Below, piece after piece: positions 9,531 to 18,719 of a DNA stretch of 64,000 bases. The stretch lies in the NCBI RefSeq assembly GCF_000802225.1, contig NZ_JTDI01000002.1:268501-332500 (forward strand). Reading direction: 5' to 3'. Below the pieces are notes generated by a model. The model worked only from the letters and a program-made list of their open reading frames with translations, was not told the DNA's origin and did not search any database. A program made the position numbers and the translations under genes. Origin of the DNA: Novosphingobium malaysiense (GTDB lineage: Bacteria; Pseudomonadota; Alphaproteobacteria; Sphingomonadales; Sphingomonadaceae). Position 1 is the first letter of the stretch, and every line of letters begins with the position of its first letter.

Positions 9531-9932
9531 TCAGCGTGATCGGCCCTGGGTGCCGGCACCGGCGGTTATGAAGATCGCGGAGGCCGCTTGCGCGATGTTG
9601 GCCGTGTGCCAGACGCCCGCCGGGTTGATCAGGTATTGTCCCGCACCGATGCTTTCAGAATGCATTGCACCATCGGGCAATTCCTGGATCAGCGTCATTT
9701 CTCCCGAAAGACACAGGACGACCTCGTCGCCGGCGGGATGCATTTCCCAGCTGTCCCAGTCGCAAGTGAAGTCGTGCAGCGAAACCAGCCTGCCCTCTGC
9801 ACCGTCTGCCGCCACGCGCCGGGCATAATCCTCGTACCAGTCCATGCCGTTAAAGGGCGGCTGCACCCCCGCCCTCGCGCCGAGCCCAAGATGGACGGGA
9901 TGCGTCCTGAGATCGTGGACGATGCTGGTCAT
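9531..9932 (-). CDS. Cupin-domain protein
   Basis: A 133-residue single-domain protein. A central beta-barrel signature can be read: HPAGDEVVLCLSGEMTLIQE, then GAGQYLINPAGVWHTA, matching the two cupin motifs with metal-ligand-like His and Glu. The first His is displaced compared with the textbook motif, so the metal site is uncertain. The start ATG overlaps the stop of the upstream VOC gene by 4 bases (ATGA), so both are translated together. Enzymatic role unknown; small cupins of this kind include metal-dependent isomerases, dioxygenases and anti-sigma-like sensors. Confidence 0.75.
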   Translation of the reverse strand: MTSIVHDLRTHPVHLGLGARAGVQPPFNGMDWYEDYARRVAADGAEGRLVSLHDFTCDWDSWEMHPAGDEVVLCLSGEMTLIQELPDGAMHSESIGAGQYLINPAGVWHTANIAQAASAIFITAGAGTQGRSR

Positions 9933-10309
9933 GCTTCGGTCGGGACGCAAAAGGCATTCATCTTGTTGCCGTCGGGATCGCGGAAATAGGCTGCGTAAAA
10001 GCCGTTGGCGCGCGGTCCCGGCGGGCCTTCGCAACTGCCGCCGTTGGCAAGAGCCGCGGCATGGACGCGGCGCACCATGTCTTCGTTGGCGGCCATGAGC
10101 GCGAACATGGTGCCGTTGCCGCGATTCGCCGGTTCGCCGTCGAAAGGATAGGTAATGCCGATGCTCGGTCCGCCGTCGGGGAAGCTCCAGCCGATCGCCT
10201 TGTCATGGGCGAAAGTCCGATCGCCGCCGAATTCGGCCATGATCGCATCGTAGAAGCGTGCGCCGCGCTCAAGGTCTTTGGTTCCGAAGGTCACATGTGC
10301 AACCGGCAT
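9929..10309 (-). CDS. VOC (glyoxalase/bleomycin resistance) family protein, copy A
   Basis: A 126-residue protein with two beta-alpha-beta-beta-beta modules of the vicinal oxygen chelate fold. It opens PVAHVTFGTKDLERGARFYD and ends with the usual YFRDPDGNKMNAF motif; a possible metal ligand is the His in AHVTFG. It is clearly related to the next gene upstream (10379-10747), sharing NGGSCEGPPGPR/GFYAAYFRDPDGNK-type segments, so the two are duplicates. The stop overlaps the cupin start. Substrate unknown. Confidence 0.85.
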   Translation of the reverse strand: MPVAHVTFGTKDLERGARFYDAIMAEFGGDRTFAHDKAIGWSFPDGGPSIGITYPFDGEPANRGNGTMFALMAANEDMVRRVHAAALANGGSCEGPPGPRANGFYAAYFRDPDGNKMNAFCVPTEA

Positions 10310-10378
10310 TTGTCCTCTCCCTTTGCCGTCCTGCGCGGCATAGAAGCAGGACGGCAGGCCGCAGACAAGGCCGGGGGT

Positions 10379-10747
10379 TCAACCCATCACGAAGGCATTG
10401 AGCTTGTTGCCGTCGGGATCGCGGAAATAGGCCGCATAGAACCCATCGCCGCGCGGTCCGGGAGGGCCTTCGCAGGTGCCGCCATTGGCCAGCGCGATCT
10501 CGTAGATGTGCCGGACCTGCGCCTCGTCCTTTGCGGCGAGCGCCACCATCACGCCGTTGCCGACGGTCGCCGGATTGCCGTCGAACGGCTTGGTGAGGCC
10601 GATGCCCGCACCGCCCTCCGGCTCGCCCCAGGCGGTGAACTGGTCGTTGTCCATCATTCGCCCGACGCCGAGTTCGGCGCAGACGGCGTCGTAGAATTTC
10701 CCGCCGCGCTCGCGGTCGTTGGTACCCAGCGTTACGTAACCGATCAT
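10379..10747 (-). CDS. VOC family protein, copy B
   Basis: A 122-residue vicinal oxygen chelate protein, paralogous to the gene at 9929-10309. It begins MIGYVTLGTNDRERGGKFYD; where copy A has a His in the first strand, this copy has Tyr. It ends DPDGNKLNAFVMG. The 69-base gap to copy A is short enough for cotranscription. The changed first metal position suggests the two paralogues differ in metal use or substrate. Function not known. Confidence 0.85.
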   Translation of the reverse strand: MIGYVTLGTNDRERGGKFYDAVCAELGVGRMMDNDQFTAWGEPEGGAGIGLTKPFDGNPATVGNGVMVALAAKDEAQVRHIYEIALANGGTCEGPPGPRGDGFYAAYFRDPDGNKLNAFVMG

Positions 10748-10806
10748 CGTTCCATCCTCCTGCGACTCGCATCAGAGAATGGAACATTACGGGAACAAAT
10801 ATGCCC

Positions 10807-12627
10807 TTACAAGGGCGCGCACTGCGCTTCGAGCCAGGCTTTCGCGTCGCCCTCGAGCTGGGGTCCGATGATCTCCAGGACACGGGCATGGTAGGCATTC
10901 CACCAGGCCACTTCGGCATCGGACAGCATGGTGCGATCAACCAATCGCCTTTCGATCGGCACGTGGGTCAGCGTTTCGAAGCCGAAGAACTCGCCTTCCG
11001 CGCCTTCGATCTTGCGCGGCTCGACAAGGACGAGGTTCTCGATGCGGATGCCGTAAGCGCCGATCTTGTAGTAGCCGGGCTCGTTCGAGAGGAACATGCC
11101 GGGCAGCAGCTCCTGATCGGTCCCGCCCTGACCGCCCGCCGACTTGGCAATGCGTTGCGGGCCCTCGTGGACGGAGAGGAAACTGCCGACGCCGTGGCCG
11201 GTGCCGTGCGCATAGTCGAGCCCGGCCTGCCACAGCGCATGGCGGGCCAGCACGTCGAGCTGGCTGCCCGCCGTGCCCTTGGGAAAGGTGACCGTGGCAA
11301 GCGCGATATGGCCCTTGAGCACGCGGGTGAAGCGATCCTTCACTTCCGCGCCCGGTTCGCCCGGTCCGACCCATACGGTGCGGGTGATGTCGGTCGTGCC
11401 GTCGGGATATTGCCCGCCGGAGTCGACGAGGTAGACCGAATTGGGCTCCAGCGTGCGGTTGGTTTCTTCCGAGACGCGGTAGTGGACGATGGCGCCGTTC
11501 GGGCCGGAACCGGAAATCGTGTCGAATGACAGGTCACGCAGGTCGCCGGCTTCCTGACGGCAGGCCTGCAGCTTGTCGGCAGCGGCCATTTCGGTCACTT
11601 CGCCCTTGGGCGCTTCGACCGAAAGCCACTGGAGGAAACGCGAGACAGCCGCGCCGTCGCGGGCCTGCGCCTTGCGGTGGCCTTCCTGCTCGACCGGGTT
11701 CTTCACCGCCTTGGGCAGAACCGTCGGGTCGCGTTCCTCGACCACGGTCGCGCCGCCATGACGCAGCACTTCGAAAATGGCGCTGACGGCGCGTTCGGGA
11801 TCGACGGCGACGCGCTTGCCGGCAAGCCCTTCCAGACCCGGCACGAAGGCATCGCGCGGCTGGATGTTGACCGAGTTGCCGAGATGCTGGCGCAGTTCGG
11901 GCGTCACTTTTTCCTCGGCGATGAAGAGGTCGGCGGTGCCGTCCGCCTTGGCGATCACATAGGAGAGCGCAACGGGCGTACGCTCGACGTCGGTGCCGCG
12001 AATGTTGAGCAGCCAGGCAATCGAATCGAGCGCGGTGATCACGGTGGCGTCGAGGTTCTTGCCTGTCAGCCATTCGGAGACGGCGGCGCGCTTCGCCTCG
12101 CTGGTCTCGCCGGCCAGGTCGCTGGGATGGATCTGTGCCAGGGCTGTCGAGGGGGCCGGGCGGTCCTCCCATACGGCATCGACGGGATTGGTATCGACGG
12201 GGACGAGCTTGCCGCCCTTGGCCGCGAGCGCCTTGTCGGCGGCTTCGGCCCACTTGGTGCTGTGCAGCCAGGCGTCGTAGCCGATGGCCGCGCCTTGCGG
12301 TGCATGTTCCTCGAGCCACTTGGCGACGCTGGTCTGCGGGGTGCTTTCGTATGCGTAGAGGCGGCCGTCGACCTGGTCGCGGACCTGCAGCGTGTAGCGG
12401 CCGTCGACGAACATCGCTGCGGCCGGCTCCAGCGAGGCATCGGTCAGGACCACGGCTGTGCCCGCCGAACCGCCGAAACCGGTGAGCCAGGCGAGGCGCT
12501 GGGCGTAACCGCCGACGTATTCGCTCATGTGCTCGTCGGAAATCGGGATCACGAAGCCATCGAGGCTGCGCGCCTTCAATTCCTTGCGCAGGGCATCGAG
12601 GCGCGCTTCATGGGTATTCATCAGCAT
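10807..12627 (-). CDS. Aminopeptidase P family (M24B) Xaa-Pro peptidase
   Basis: A 606-residue peptidase that cleaves the bond before a penultimate proline. It has two N-terminal creatinase-like domains (about 1-310) and a C-terminal pita-bread catalytic domain. Dinuclear metal ligands are visible: Asp in YLVDSGGQY, Asp in TTDITRT, His in GTGHGVGSFLSVHEGP, Glu in LSNEPGYYK and Glu in GIRIENLV. The length matches the long, about 600-residue aminopeptidase P class. Start choice: ATG at 12627 or, two codons later, ATG at 12621 (MNTHEARLDAL); no strong ribosome site separates them. It is divergent from the prolyl oligopeptidase gene, with 42 bases between them, so the two proline-specific peptidases may share a control region. 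Confidence 0.92.
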   Translation of the reverse strand: MLMNTHEARLDALRKELKARSLDGFVIPISDEHMSEYVGGYAQRLAWLTGFGGSAGTAVVLTDASLEPAAAMFVDGRYTLQVRDQVDGRLYAYESTPQTSVAKWLEEHAPQGAAIGYDAWLHSTKWAEAADKALAAKGGKLVPVDTNPVDAVWEDRPAPSTALAQIHPSDLAGETSEAKRAAVSEWLTGKNLDATVITALDSIAWLLNIRGTDVERTPVALSYVIAKADGTADLFIAEEKVTPELRQHLGNSVNIQPRDAFVPGLEGLAGKRVAVDPERAVSAIFEVLRHGGATVVEERDPTVLPKAVKNPVEQEGHRKAQARDGAAVSRFLQWLSVEAPKGEVTEMAAADKLQACRQEAGDLRDLSFDTISGSGPNGAIVHYRVSEETNRTLEPNSVYLVDSGGQYPDGTTDITRTVWVGPGEPGAEVKDRFTRVLKGHIALATVTFPKGTAGSQLDVLARHALWQAGLDYAHGTGHGVGSFLSVHEGPQRIAKSAGGQGGTDQELLPGMFLSNEPGYYKIGAYGIRIENLVLVEPRKIEGAEGEFFGFETLTHVPIERRLVDRTMLSDAEVAWWNAYHARVLEIIGPQLEGDAKAWLEAQCAPL

Positions 12628-12669
12628 GTCTGGGGTATCCGGCTTGCGGGGGTCATCTTGGGAACATAG

Positions 12670-14772
12670 ATGCGGGGCATGGCAGATTCCACCCAGACGC
12701 TCACCGAATCCGGCAAAGGCCCGGTTTCCGCTCCCCCGCAGGCCGTTAAGAAGCCGCATTCCTTCACGCATCACGGCATTACCGTCGCCGACGACTACGC
12801 CTGGCTGCGCGATCCCGGCTATCCGGAGGTGACCGACAAGGAAGTGCTGGCCCATCTCGAAGCGGAAAACCGCTGGTTCGAGGCACGGATGGCGCCGCAT
12901 CAGGATCGGATCGATGCCCTGTTCAAGGAAATGCGCGCGCGCATCAAGGAAGCCGACAAGTCGGTGCCCCAGAAGGACGGCGACTGGCTCTACTGGATCG
13001 AGTTCGAGGAAGGCGCCGAATACAAGAAGTGGTGGCGCAAGCCGGTTGCCGGCGGCCCCGACGAGCTGATCCTCGACGAAGTGGCGCTGGCCGAAGGCAA
13101 GGACTACTTCCGCCTCGGCGCGATTTCGGTCAGCCAGAATGGCAAGCTGCTCGCCTATGCCGCAGACGACAACGGATCGGAGCGCTTCACCGCGCGGTTC
13201 AAGAACCTTGAAACCGGCGAGATGCTGCCCGACGAGATCCCCGGCACGCTCTCCAGCCTCGTCTGGGTCGCGGGCGACAAGGGCGTGGTCTATTCGCTCG
13301 CCAACGAACAGTGGCGCACCGACAATGCCCGCCTGCACTGGCTGGGTGAGCCGGTGGAGAAGGACGTCGAACTCTATCACGAGGATGACGACGGCTTCCG
13401 CGTGGGCTCCTCGCTCTCCTCGAACGAGAAGTGGCTGGTCATCGGCGCCAGCGACCACGAGACCAGCGAGGCCCGGCTGATTCGCGCCGACGATCCGATG
13501 GGCGACCAGATCCTCGTCAAGAAGCGCCAGAAGGGCATCGAGTACGACGTCGATGAGCGCGACGGCGTGCTCTACATCCACGCCAACGACACGCACGAGA
13601 ACTTCCGGCTCGCCACCGCACCGCTGAGCAATCCCGGCGAGTGGACGACGCTGATCGAGGGATCGGACGATTTCTATCTTACCGGCTTCGACCTGTTCCG
13701 CGACTTCTACGTGATCGAGGGCCGCCGCGCCGGGCTCGACCAGATCGAGGTCCGTTACTACGACGATCCTGCCCGCGTGGAGCCGATCGAATTTCCCGAA
13801 GCGAGCTATTCGGCGGGGCTCGCCAACAATCCCGAATGGCATATGGACAAGCTGCGGCTGTCTTACGAATCGATGGTCATGCCCGCATCGGTGCTGGACT
13901 ACGACGTGGCCGCGCGCACGCTCGAAACGCTCAAGGTGCAGGAGATCCCTTCGGGCTACGACGCCTCGCTCTATGCGACCGAGCGGCTGGAGATCACTGC
14001 ACGGGACGGTACGGCGATCCCGGTTTCCATCGTCTACCGCAAGGATCGTGAAGGGGCGGGGCCGCTCTACCTCTATGGCTACGGTGCTTACGGCATATCC
14101 ATCGATCCCGGCTTCTCGACCGCGCGCCTCAGCCTGGTCGACCGCGGCTTTGCCTATGCCATCGCCCATATCCGCGGCGGCGACGATATGGGCCGCGCCT
14201 GGTACAAGGCCGGCAAGCTGGAGAAGCGCACCAATACCTTCAACGACTTCGTCGATTGCGCTAGGGGCCTGATCGAGCGCGGTTTCACCAGCGAAGGGCA
14301 GATCGCGATTGCGGGCGGGTCTGCGGGCGGCGAACTGATGGGCGCGGTGATCAACTCGGACCCGCACTTGTGGGGTGCGGTCGTGGCGCACGTGCCTTTC
14401 GTGGACGTGCTCAGCACCATGCTCGACGAAACGCTGCCGCTCACGCCGGGCGAATGGCCCGAATGGGGCAACCCCATCGAGGACCAGGCCGCCTTCGAGC
14501 ACATTCTGAGCTACAGCCCCTACGACCAGATCAAGGCGCAGGCCTATCCGCCGCTGATGGTCACAGCCGGCCTCAATGATCCGCGGGTGACCTACTGGGA
14601 ACCGGCGAAGTGGGTCGCGAAGCTGCGCGAGCTGAAGACCGATTCCAACGAGCTGATCTTCAAGACCAACATGGGCGCAGGCCACGGCGGCAAGTCCGGC
14701 CGGTTCGAGAGCCTGAAGGAAACGGCGGAGGAATTCGCCTTCATCCTGTGGCAGCTTGGCGTGGAGGGATAG
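12670..14772 (+). CDS. S9A prolyl oligopeptidase / oligopeptidase B family serine peptidase
   Basis: A 700-residue enzyme with an N-terminal seven-bladed propeller (about 70-410) and an alpha/beta hydrolase domain. The nucleophile is Ser in GGSAGGELMG near 553; Asp in AGLNDPRV (about 637) and His in GAGHGGKSG (about 674) complete the triad. A YGYGAYG motif (about 470) forms the oxyanion region. There is no signal peptide, so it is probably cytoplasmic. GGSAGGxL and the overall length fit oligopeptidase B (cleaves after basic residues) or prolyl oligopeptidase; the two cannot be separated by eye. Translation may start at 12670 or at the ATG at 12679 (MADST). Confidence 0.92.
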   Translation: MRGMADSTQTLTESGKGPVSAPPQAVKKPHSFTHHGITVADDYAWLRDPGYPEVTDKEVLAHLEAENRWFEARMAPHQDRIDALFKEMRARIKEADKSVPQKDGDWLYWIEFEEGAEYKKWWRKPVAGGPDELILDEVALAEGKDYFRLGAISVSQNGKLLAYAADDNGSERFTARFKNLETGEMLPDEIPGTLSSLVWVAGDKGVVYSLANEQWRTDNARLHWLGEPVEKDVELYHEDDDGFRVGSSLSSNEKWLVIGASDHETSEARLIRADDPMGDQILVKKRQKGIEYDVDERDGVLYIHANDTHENFRLATAPLSNPGEWTTLIEGSDDFYLTGFDLFRDFYVIEGRRAGLDQIEVRYYDDPARVEPIEFPEASYSAGLANNPEWHMDKLRLSYESMVMPASVLDYDVAARTLETLKVQEIPSGYDASLYATERLEITARDGTAIPVSIVYRKDREGAGPLYLYGYGAYGISIDPGFSTARLSLVDRGFAYAIAHIRGGDDMGRAWYKAGKLEKRTNTFNDFVDCARGLIERGFTSEGQIAIAGGSAGGELMGAVINSDPHLWGAVVAHVPFVDVLSTMLDETLPLTPGEWPEWGNPIEDQAAFEHILSYSPYDQIKAQAYPPLMVTAGLNDPRVTYWEPAKWVAKLRELKTDSNELIFKTNMGAGHGGKSGRFESLKETAEEFAFILWQLGVEG

Positions 14773-14788
14773 GCTCCTCCTTCCTTCC

Positions 14789-14859
14789 CGTTCGTGTCGA
14801 GCGAAGTCGAGACACATCAGGGTAGGGCAAATGTGTCTCGACTTCGCTCGACACAAACG
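14789..14859. repeat. Large REP-like inverted repeat
   Basis: Two 29-base arms, 14789-14817 and 14831-14859, pair at 28 of 29 positions around a 13-base loop. The arm core GTCGAGCGAAGTCGAGACAC is of a kind I associate with intergenic repeats in sphingomonads. It fills the space between the peptidase stop (14772) and the thioesterase start (14868). It could act as a terminator or mRNA stabiliser for the peptidase transcript, but it lacks a T tract. Confidence 0.85.
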
Positions 14860-14867
14860 GACGTAGT

Positions 14868-15287
14868 ATGAACCGCTTCACCCTGACGTTTACCGCGTTG
14901 CCCGAACACATCGACGTGATGGGCCACGTCAACAACGCGGTCTGGGTGCAGTGGATGGAAGCGCTGGCGACGGCGCACTGGGAAGCCGTCGCGCCGCCGG
15001 AACATCAGGCGAAATATGCCTGGGTCGTGGCCCGGCACGAGATCGACTATCGCGGCAACATCCGCGAGGGCGAGAGCGTGACGGGCGAGACCTTCATTCC
15101 CGACGAGCCCCATGGCGCCACGTTCGACCGCCGCGTCGATTTCCGCAACGCCGCCGGGAAAGTCATTGTCTCTGCCAGAACGAGGTGGGCGATGATCGAT
15201 ATCGCCTCGGGCCGGCTGATGCGGGTGCCGCCGGACGTGGCGGCACCGTTCATGGATCAGTCGAGCACGGCGTCGACCGGGACGTAG
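14868..15287 (+). CDS. Acyl-CoA thioesterase, 4HBT hotdog-fold family
   Basis: A 139-residue single hotdog domain. The early segment HIDVMGHVNNAVWVQWMEAL carries the D-x-x-GHVNN-x-x-Y/W pattern of YbgC/4-hydroxybenzoyl-CoA thioesterases, with the catalytic Asp in this stretch. It hydrolyses an acyl-CoA thioester; the acyl group cannot be told. The start lies 9 bases after a large hairpin repeat and has no clear Shine-Dalgarno site. The 3' end overlaps the end of the alanine dehydrogenase gene on the other strand by 31 bases. Confidence 0.88.
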   Translation: MNRFTLTFTALPEHIDVMGHVNNAVWVQWMEALATAHWEAVAPPEHQAKYAWVVARHEIDYRGNIREGESVTGETFIPDEPHGATFDRRVDFRNAAGKVIVSARTRWAMIDIASGRLMRVPPDVAAPFMDQSSTASTGT

Positions 15288-16372
15288 CTATAGCCCAGTT
15301 CGCGCGCCACGGCCTCGTAGGTCACTTGCCCGGCGTGCACGTTCAGCCCCGCGGCAAGGTGTGGATTGCGCAACAGCGCTTCCTTCCAGCCGAGGTCGGC
15401 AATGGACAGAGCATGGGGCAGCGTCACGTTGTTGAGCGCATAAGTGCTGGTGCGGGAAACCGCGCCGGGCATGTTGGCCACGCAGTAATGGACGATGCCG
15501 TCGACCACGAACGTCGGATCGTCGTGCGTCGTCGGGTGGCTGGTTTCGAAGCAGCCGCCCTGGTCGATGGCGACGTCGACCAAGACGGCGCCGGTCTTCA
15601 TCGTGCCGAGCATTTCGCGGGTGACGAGCTTGGGCGCGGCGGCGCCGGGGATCAGCACCGCGCCGATGACGAGGTCGGCCTCGGCGACGCTTTCGGCCAG
15701 GTTGGCGGTGCTGGAAAAGCGGGTCTTGGCGCGGGCCTCGAAGTGGTTGCCGAGGCGTTCGAGAACGTCGGGATTGCGGTCGAGGATGGTCACGTCGGCA
15801 CCCAGGCCGGCGGCCATCTGCGCGGCATTGAAGCCGACGACGCCGCCACCGATCACGGCGACCTTGCCCGGCATCACGCCCGGCACGCCGCCGAGCAGTA
15901 CGCCGCGCCCGCCGTGGGCCTTTTCGAGCGCCGTGGCGCCGGCCTGGATCGACATGCGCCCGGCGACCTGGCTCATCGGCTTGAGCAGGGGCAGCGAGCC
16001 GGCCGGGCCGGTCACCGTCTCGTAGGCGATGGCGGTGACGCCGGACTTCACCAGATCGGCGGTCTGCTCGGGATCGGGCGCGAGGTGAAGGTAGGTGTAG
16101 AGGATCTGGCCCTCGCGCAGCATGGCCCGCTCGTCGGCCTGCGGCTCCTTGACCTTGACGATCATCTCGCAGCCTTCGAAGACTTCGGCAGCCGTGGCGA
16201 TGAGCTTTGCGCCCGAGTGCTCGTATTCCGCATCGTGCGCGCCGATGCCGAGGCCGGCGCCTTGTTCGACCCACACCTCGTGGCCGTGCCGGACCAGTTC
16301 CTCGACGCTTTCGGGCGTAAGGCCGACCCGATATTCGTGGTTCTTGATTTCCCTGACGGTGCCTACGCGCAT
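15257..16372 (-). CDS. ald: Alanine dehydrogenase
   Basis: A 371-residue NAD-dependent enzyme that interconverts L-alanine and pyruvate plus ammonia. It begins [20 protein letters not shown], the family N-terminus. The substrate lysine and histidine lie in MIVKVKEPQ (about 74) and YTYLHLAPD (about 96). The NAD site is [11 protein letters not shown] followed by TILDRN (about 174-200). The length is normal for the hexameric enzyme. The start at 16372 was chosen because the upstream extension has no homology character. It is divergent from an Lrp/AsnC-type regulator gene (137 bases between starts), the usual ald control arrangement, so alanine-responsive activation is inferred. Confidence 0.96.
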   Translation of the reverse strand: MRVGTVREIKNHEYRVGLTPESVEELVRHGHEVWVEQGAGLGIGAHDAEYEHSGAKLIATAAEVFEGCEMIVKVKEPQADERAMLREGQILYTYLHLAPDPEQTADLVKSGVTAIAYETVTGPAGSLPLLKPMSQVAGRMSIQAGATALEKAHGGRGVLLGGVPGVMPGKVAVIGGGVVGFNAAQMAAGLGADVTILDRNPDVLERLGNHFEARAKTRFSSTANLAESVAEADLVIGAVLIPGAAAPKLVTREMLGTMKTGAVLVDVAIDQGGCFETSHPTTHDDPTFVVDGIVHYCVANMPGAVSRTSTYALNNVTLPHALSIADLGWKEALLRNPHLAAGLNVHAGQVTYEAVARELGYSYVPVDAVLD

Positions 16373-16399
16373 GTTGTCTCTCCGGTGTCGAGAATCTCC

Positions 16400-16421
16400 T
16401 TTCGGGAAAATACACCCGAAA
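16400..16421. promoter_or_regulatory. Inverted repeat in the ald/Lrp divergent control region
   Basis: TTTCGGG (16400-16406) and CCCGAAA (16415-16421) form 7-base arms 8 bases apart, 28 bases upstream of the ald start codon. A second AT-rich near-palindrome, GGAATATTTCC, lies at 16467-16477 before the regulator gene. Either could be bound by the adjacent Lrp-type protein; this is inference from position and symmetry only. Confidence 0.35.
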
Positions 16422-16509
16422 CTCCGCAATGTTTCACCGAAATGGCTCTTGATCGCGGCATGAAATGGAATATTTCCCGTTTACAGGTTATATGGCAGGA
16501 GAAAATCCC

Positions 16510-16968
16510 ATGGATCGAGCGGATCGCGCCCTGCTGGAGGCGTTGCAGGCGGATTCGTCGCGTTCGATTGCCGAACTGGCATCGCTGGTGAACCTGTCGC
16601 CTTCCGCCTGCCACCGCCGGATCAAGGCGCTGGAGGAACAGGGGCTGATCCTCGGGTATGCCGCGCGTGTCGACGCCCGCCGGCTGGGCCTGTCTGTCGA
16701 GGTCTTCGTCGAAATAACGCTGACCAGCCAGAGCCGAGAGGCCATGGATCGGTTCGAGCGCGCCGTAGGCGATTTCGACGACATTCTCGAATGCCACCTG
16801 ATGAGCGGCGGGGCGGACTACCTGTTGCGCGTCGCCGCCAAGGATCTCGACCACTTCGATAGCGTCCACCGCGATTGCCTGGCCCGGCTGCCCGGCGTTT
16901 CGTCGATGAAGACTAGTTTCTCGCTACGCAGGATAAAGCGCTTCGAGGGTTACTCGGTCCCCATCTGA
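16510..16968 (+). CDS. Lrp/AsnC family transcriptional regulator
   Basis: A 152-residue regulator. An N-terminal winged HTH (about 1-60; begins MDRADRALLEALQ, recognition helix around SPSACHRRI) is followed by a RAM/ACT-like ligand domain with DILECHLMSGGADYLLRV. The start at 16510 is supported by CAGGAG eight bases upstream; ATGs at 16465 and 16492 are alternatives. Being divergent from ald, it is probably the alanine-responsive activator of that gene (AldR-like), by analogy with other proteobacteria. Its last 19 bases overlap the end of the antiporter gene on the other strand. Confidence 0.93.
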   Translation: MDRADRALLEALQADSSRSIAELASLVNLSPSACHRRIKALEEQGLILGYAARVDARRLGLSVEVFVEITLTSQSREAMDRFERAVGDFDDILECHLMSGGADYLLRVAAKDLDHFDSVHRDCLARLPGVSSMKTSFSLRRIKRFEGYSVPI

Positions 16969-18719
16969 CGCGCCGTGCGCACGGGCTGCGTGAGGATGCG
17001 GTCGCGCGCGGTGCGCAAGTCCCCCGACTCGTACTGGAGCGAGAGACGTTCCTTGTCGTTCGAGCGGTAGGTGGTTTCCGCCTTGTCGATGTCTTCCAGC
17101 GAAAGGCCGAGACCCTCGAGGGCATTGCGGGCCAGCACCACCGCCGATTCCAGCACGTCGCGCGCCATCGATTTGACCGGGGCGTCCTTGAGCCGCAACA
17201 GCCCGCGCCGGTCGAACACGCGCGCGTGGATTTCGGCATTGGGGAACGCCTGGTGGACGGCATGCAGGAAGTTGTCCGTCAACTGGTCCCCGTCGATGCA
17301 GAACACGATCAGCTCGGCTTCGCCGGCGCCGGCCTGCCGCAGGAGATCGATGCGGGTGCCGTCTCCGAAATAGACCTTTGCCCCGAAGCCGCTGGCCACA
17401 TCGATCATCTCGATGTCCGTGTCGATCAACGTCACCTTGATGCCGGCGGCATTCATGATCTGTGCAACGGTCTGCCCGAAGCGGCCATACCCGACGATCA
17501 GCGCGCTGGCGCCGTCTTCCTGTGGGCCCTCGCGGATTTCCGTGGTCACCGGCATTTCGCGAATCCGCCGCGTGGCCATCATCAGGAACGGCGTGGATAT
17601 CATCGACAGGGTGACGATGGCACCGAACAGGCTGGCGGCTTCGGGCTCGATCAGCCAGGCGTTGGAGGCCTGGGCGAACAGGACGAAGCCGAATTCGCCC
17701 CCTTGGCTCAGCAGCAGGCCAAGCGCGAGAGCACTGCGCCAGTGCATGCGGAACGCCAGGCCGAGCGCAAAGATCACGGTCGACTTCACCGCAATCAGGG
17801 CGAGCGCCATGGCAGCGACGAAAAGCGGCCGCTCGGCAATGGCCGACAGGTCCAGCATCATGCCGACCGACATGAAGAACAGGCCCAGCAGGATCGAACG
17901 GAAGGGCTCGACGTCGGCTTCCAGCTCGTGGCGATACGGACTGTCCGCCAGCATGACGCCGGCGACGAAGGCGCCCAGCGCCGTCGACAGCCCGAGCGCC
18001 TGCATCAACGCCGCAGCCGCGATCACCGTGAACAGCGCTGCGAAGATGAACATTTCGCGTTCGCCCAGATTGCCGATGAGGCGGAACAGCGGCCGGATGA
18101 CGAACCGGCCGGCAGCGATAAGTCCCGCGACCGCCAGCACCGTGACCAGGGCAAGCTGCCAGCCCGGAGGGCCCTCGGGCAGGTTGGGATTGCGGTTCAT
18201 TGCCGCGATGATGGTGATCAGCGGAATGATCGAGAGGTCCTGGAACAGCAGGATTGCGAAGGAGCGTTCACCAAACGGCGTGTGAAGGCGCCCGGCGCTC
18301 TGCAGCATCGGCAGGACCTGGGCCGTGGAGGACAGCCCGAGCGGGAGGCCCAGCGCAAGAGCCGCTTCGATGGTGAAGGGCGTGAAGGCGTAGATGACGG
18401 CGGACACGGCCAGGCCGCACAAGGCGACCTGCAGCAGGCCCAGCCCGAATATCTCGTGCCGCATGCGCCAGAGCCGTTTCGGCGCCAGCTCGAGGCCGAC
18501 AATGAACAGCAGCAGGGTGATGCCGAGTTCGGCAAAGCCGATCTTGCCTTCCGGATCGCCGACCAGATCGAGCGCGAAGGGCCCCAGGATCGCGCCGGCA
18601 AGCAGATAGCCCAGGGTCGCGCCCAGCCCCAGGCGCCGGAACAGCAGCACGAAGGCGAGCGCCGTTCCCAGCAGCAGGAATCCGTCCTGGAGCAGGAAGG
18701 CTTGGGAATGTTGTTCCAT
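16950..18719 (-). CDS. CPA2-type monovalent cation:proton antiporter (KefB/KefC-like)
   Basis: A 589-residue inner-membrane protein. The first 380 residues hold about 12 hydrophobic helices of the Na+/H+ exchanger fold (start MEQHSQAFLLQDGFLLLG). A cytosolic Rossmann (TrkA-N/RCK) domain follows, with VGYGRFGQTVAQIM and an acidic LIDTDIE near residues 410-440. KefB/KefC proteins export K+ in exchange for protons and are gated through this nucleotide/glutathione-binding domain. No KefF/KefG partner gene is adjacent. The ATG at 18719 is preferred because the 16 upstream codons are hydrophilic. Confidence 0.92.
   Translation of the reverse strand: MEQHSQAFLLQDGFLLLGTALAFVLLFRRLGLGATLGYLLAGAILGPFALDLVGDPEGKIGFAELGITLLLFIVGLELAPKRLWRMRHEIFGLGLLQVALCGLAVSAVIYAFTPFTIEAALALGLPLGLSSTAQVLPMLQSAGRLHTPFGERSFAILLFQDLSIIPLITIIAAMNRNPNLPEGPPGWQLALVTVLAVAGLIAAGRFVIRPLFRLIGNLGEREMFIFAALFTVIAAAALMQALGLSTALGAFVAGVMLADSPYRHELEADVEPFRSILLGLFFMSVGMMLDLSAIAERPLFVAAMALALIAVKSTVIFALGLAFRMHWRSALALGLLLSQGGEFGFVLFAQASNAWLIEPEAASLFGAIVTLSMISTPFLMMATRRIREMPVTTEIREGPQEDGASALIVGYGRFGQTVAQIMNAAGIKVTLIDTDIEMIDVASGFGAKVYFGDGTRIDLLRQAGAGEAELIVFCIDGDQLTDNFLHAVHQAFPNAEIHARVFDRRGLLRLKDAPVKSMARDVLESAVVLARNALEGLGLSLEDIDKAETTYRSNDKERLSLQYESGDLRTARDRILTQPVRTARQMGTE

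Noticed and set aside
12628..14856. Long minus-strand in-frame extension upstream of the aminopeptidase P gene
   Set aside because: It is antisense to the prolyl oligopeptidase gene, is Arg/His/Val-rich without domain motifs, and is explained by high GC content.
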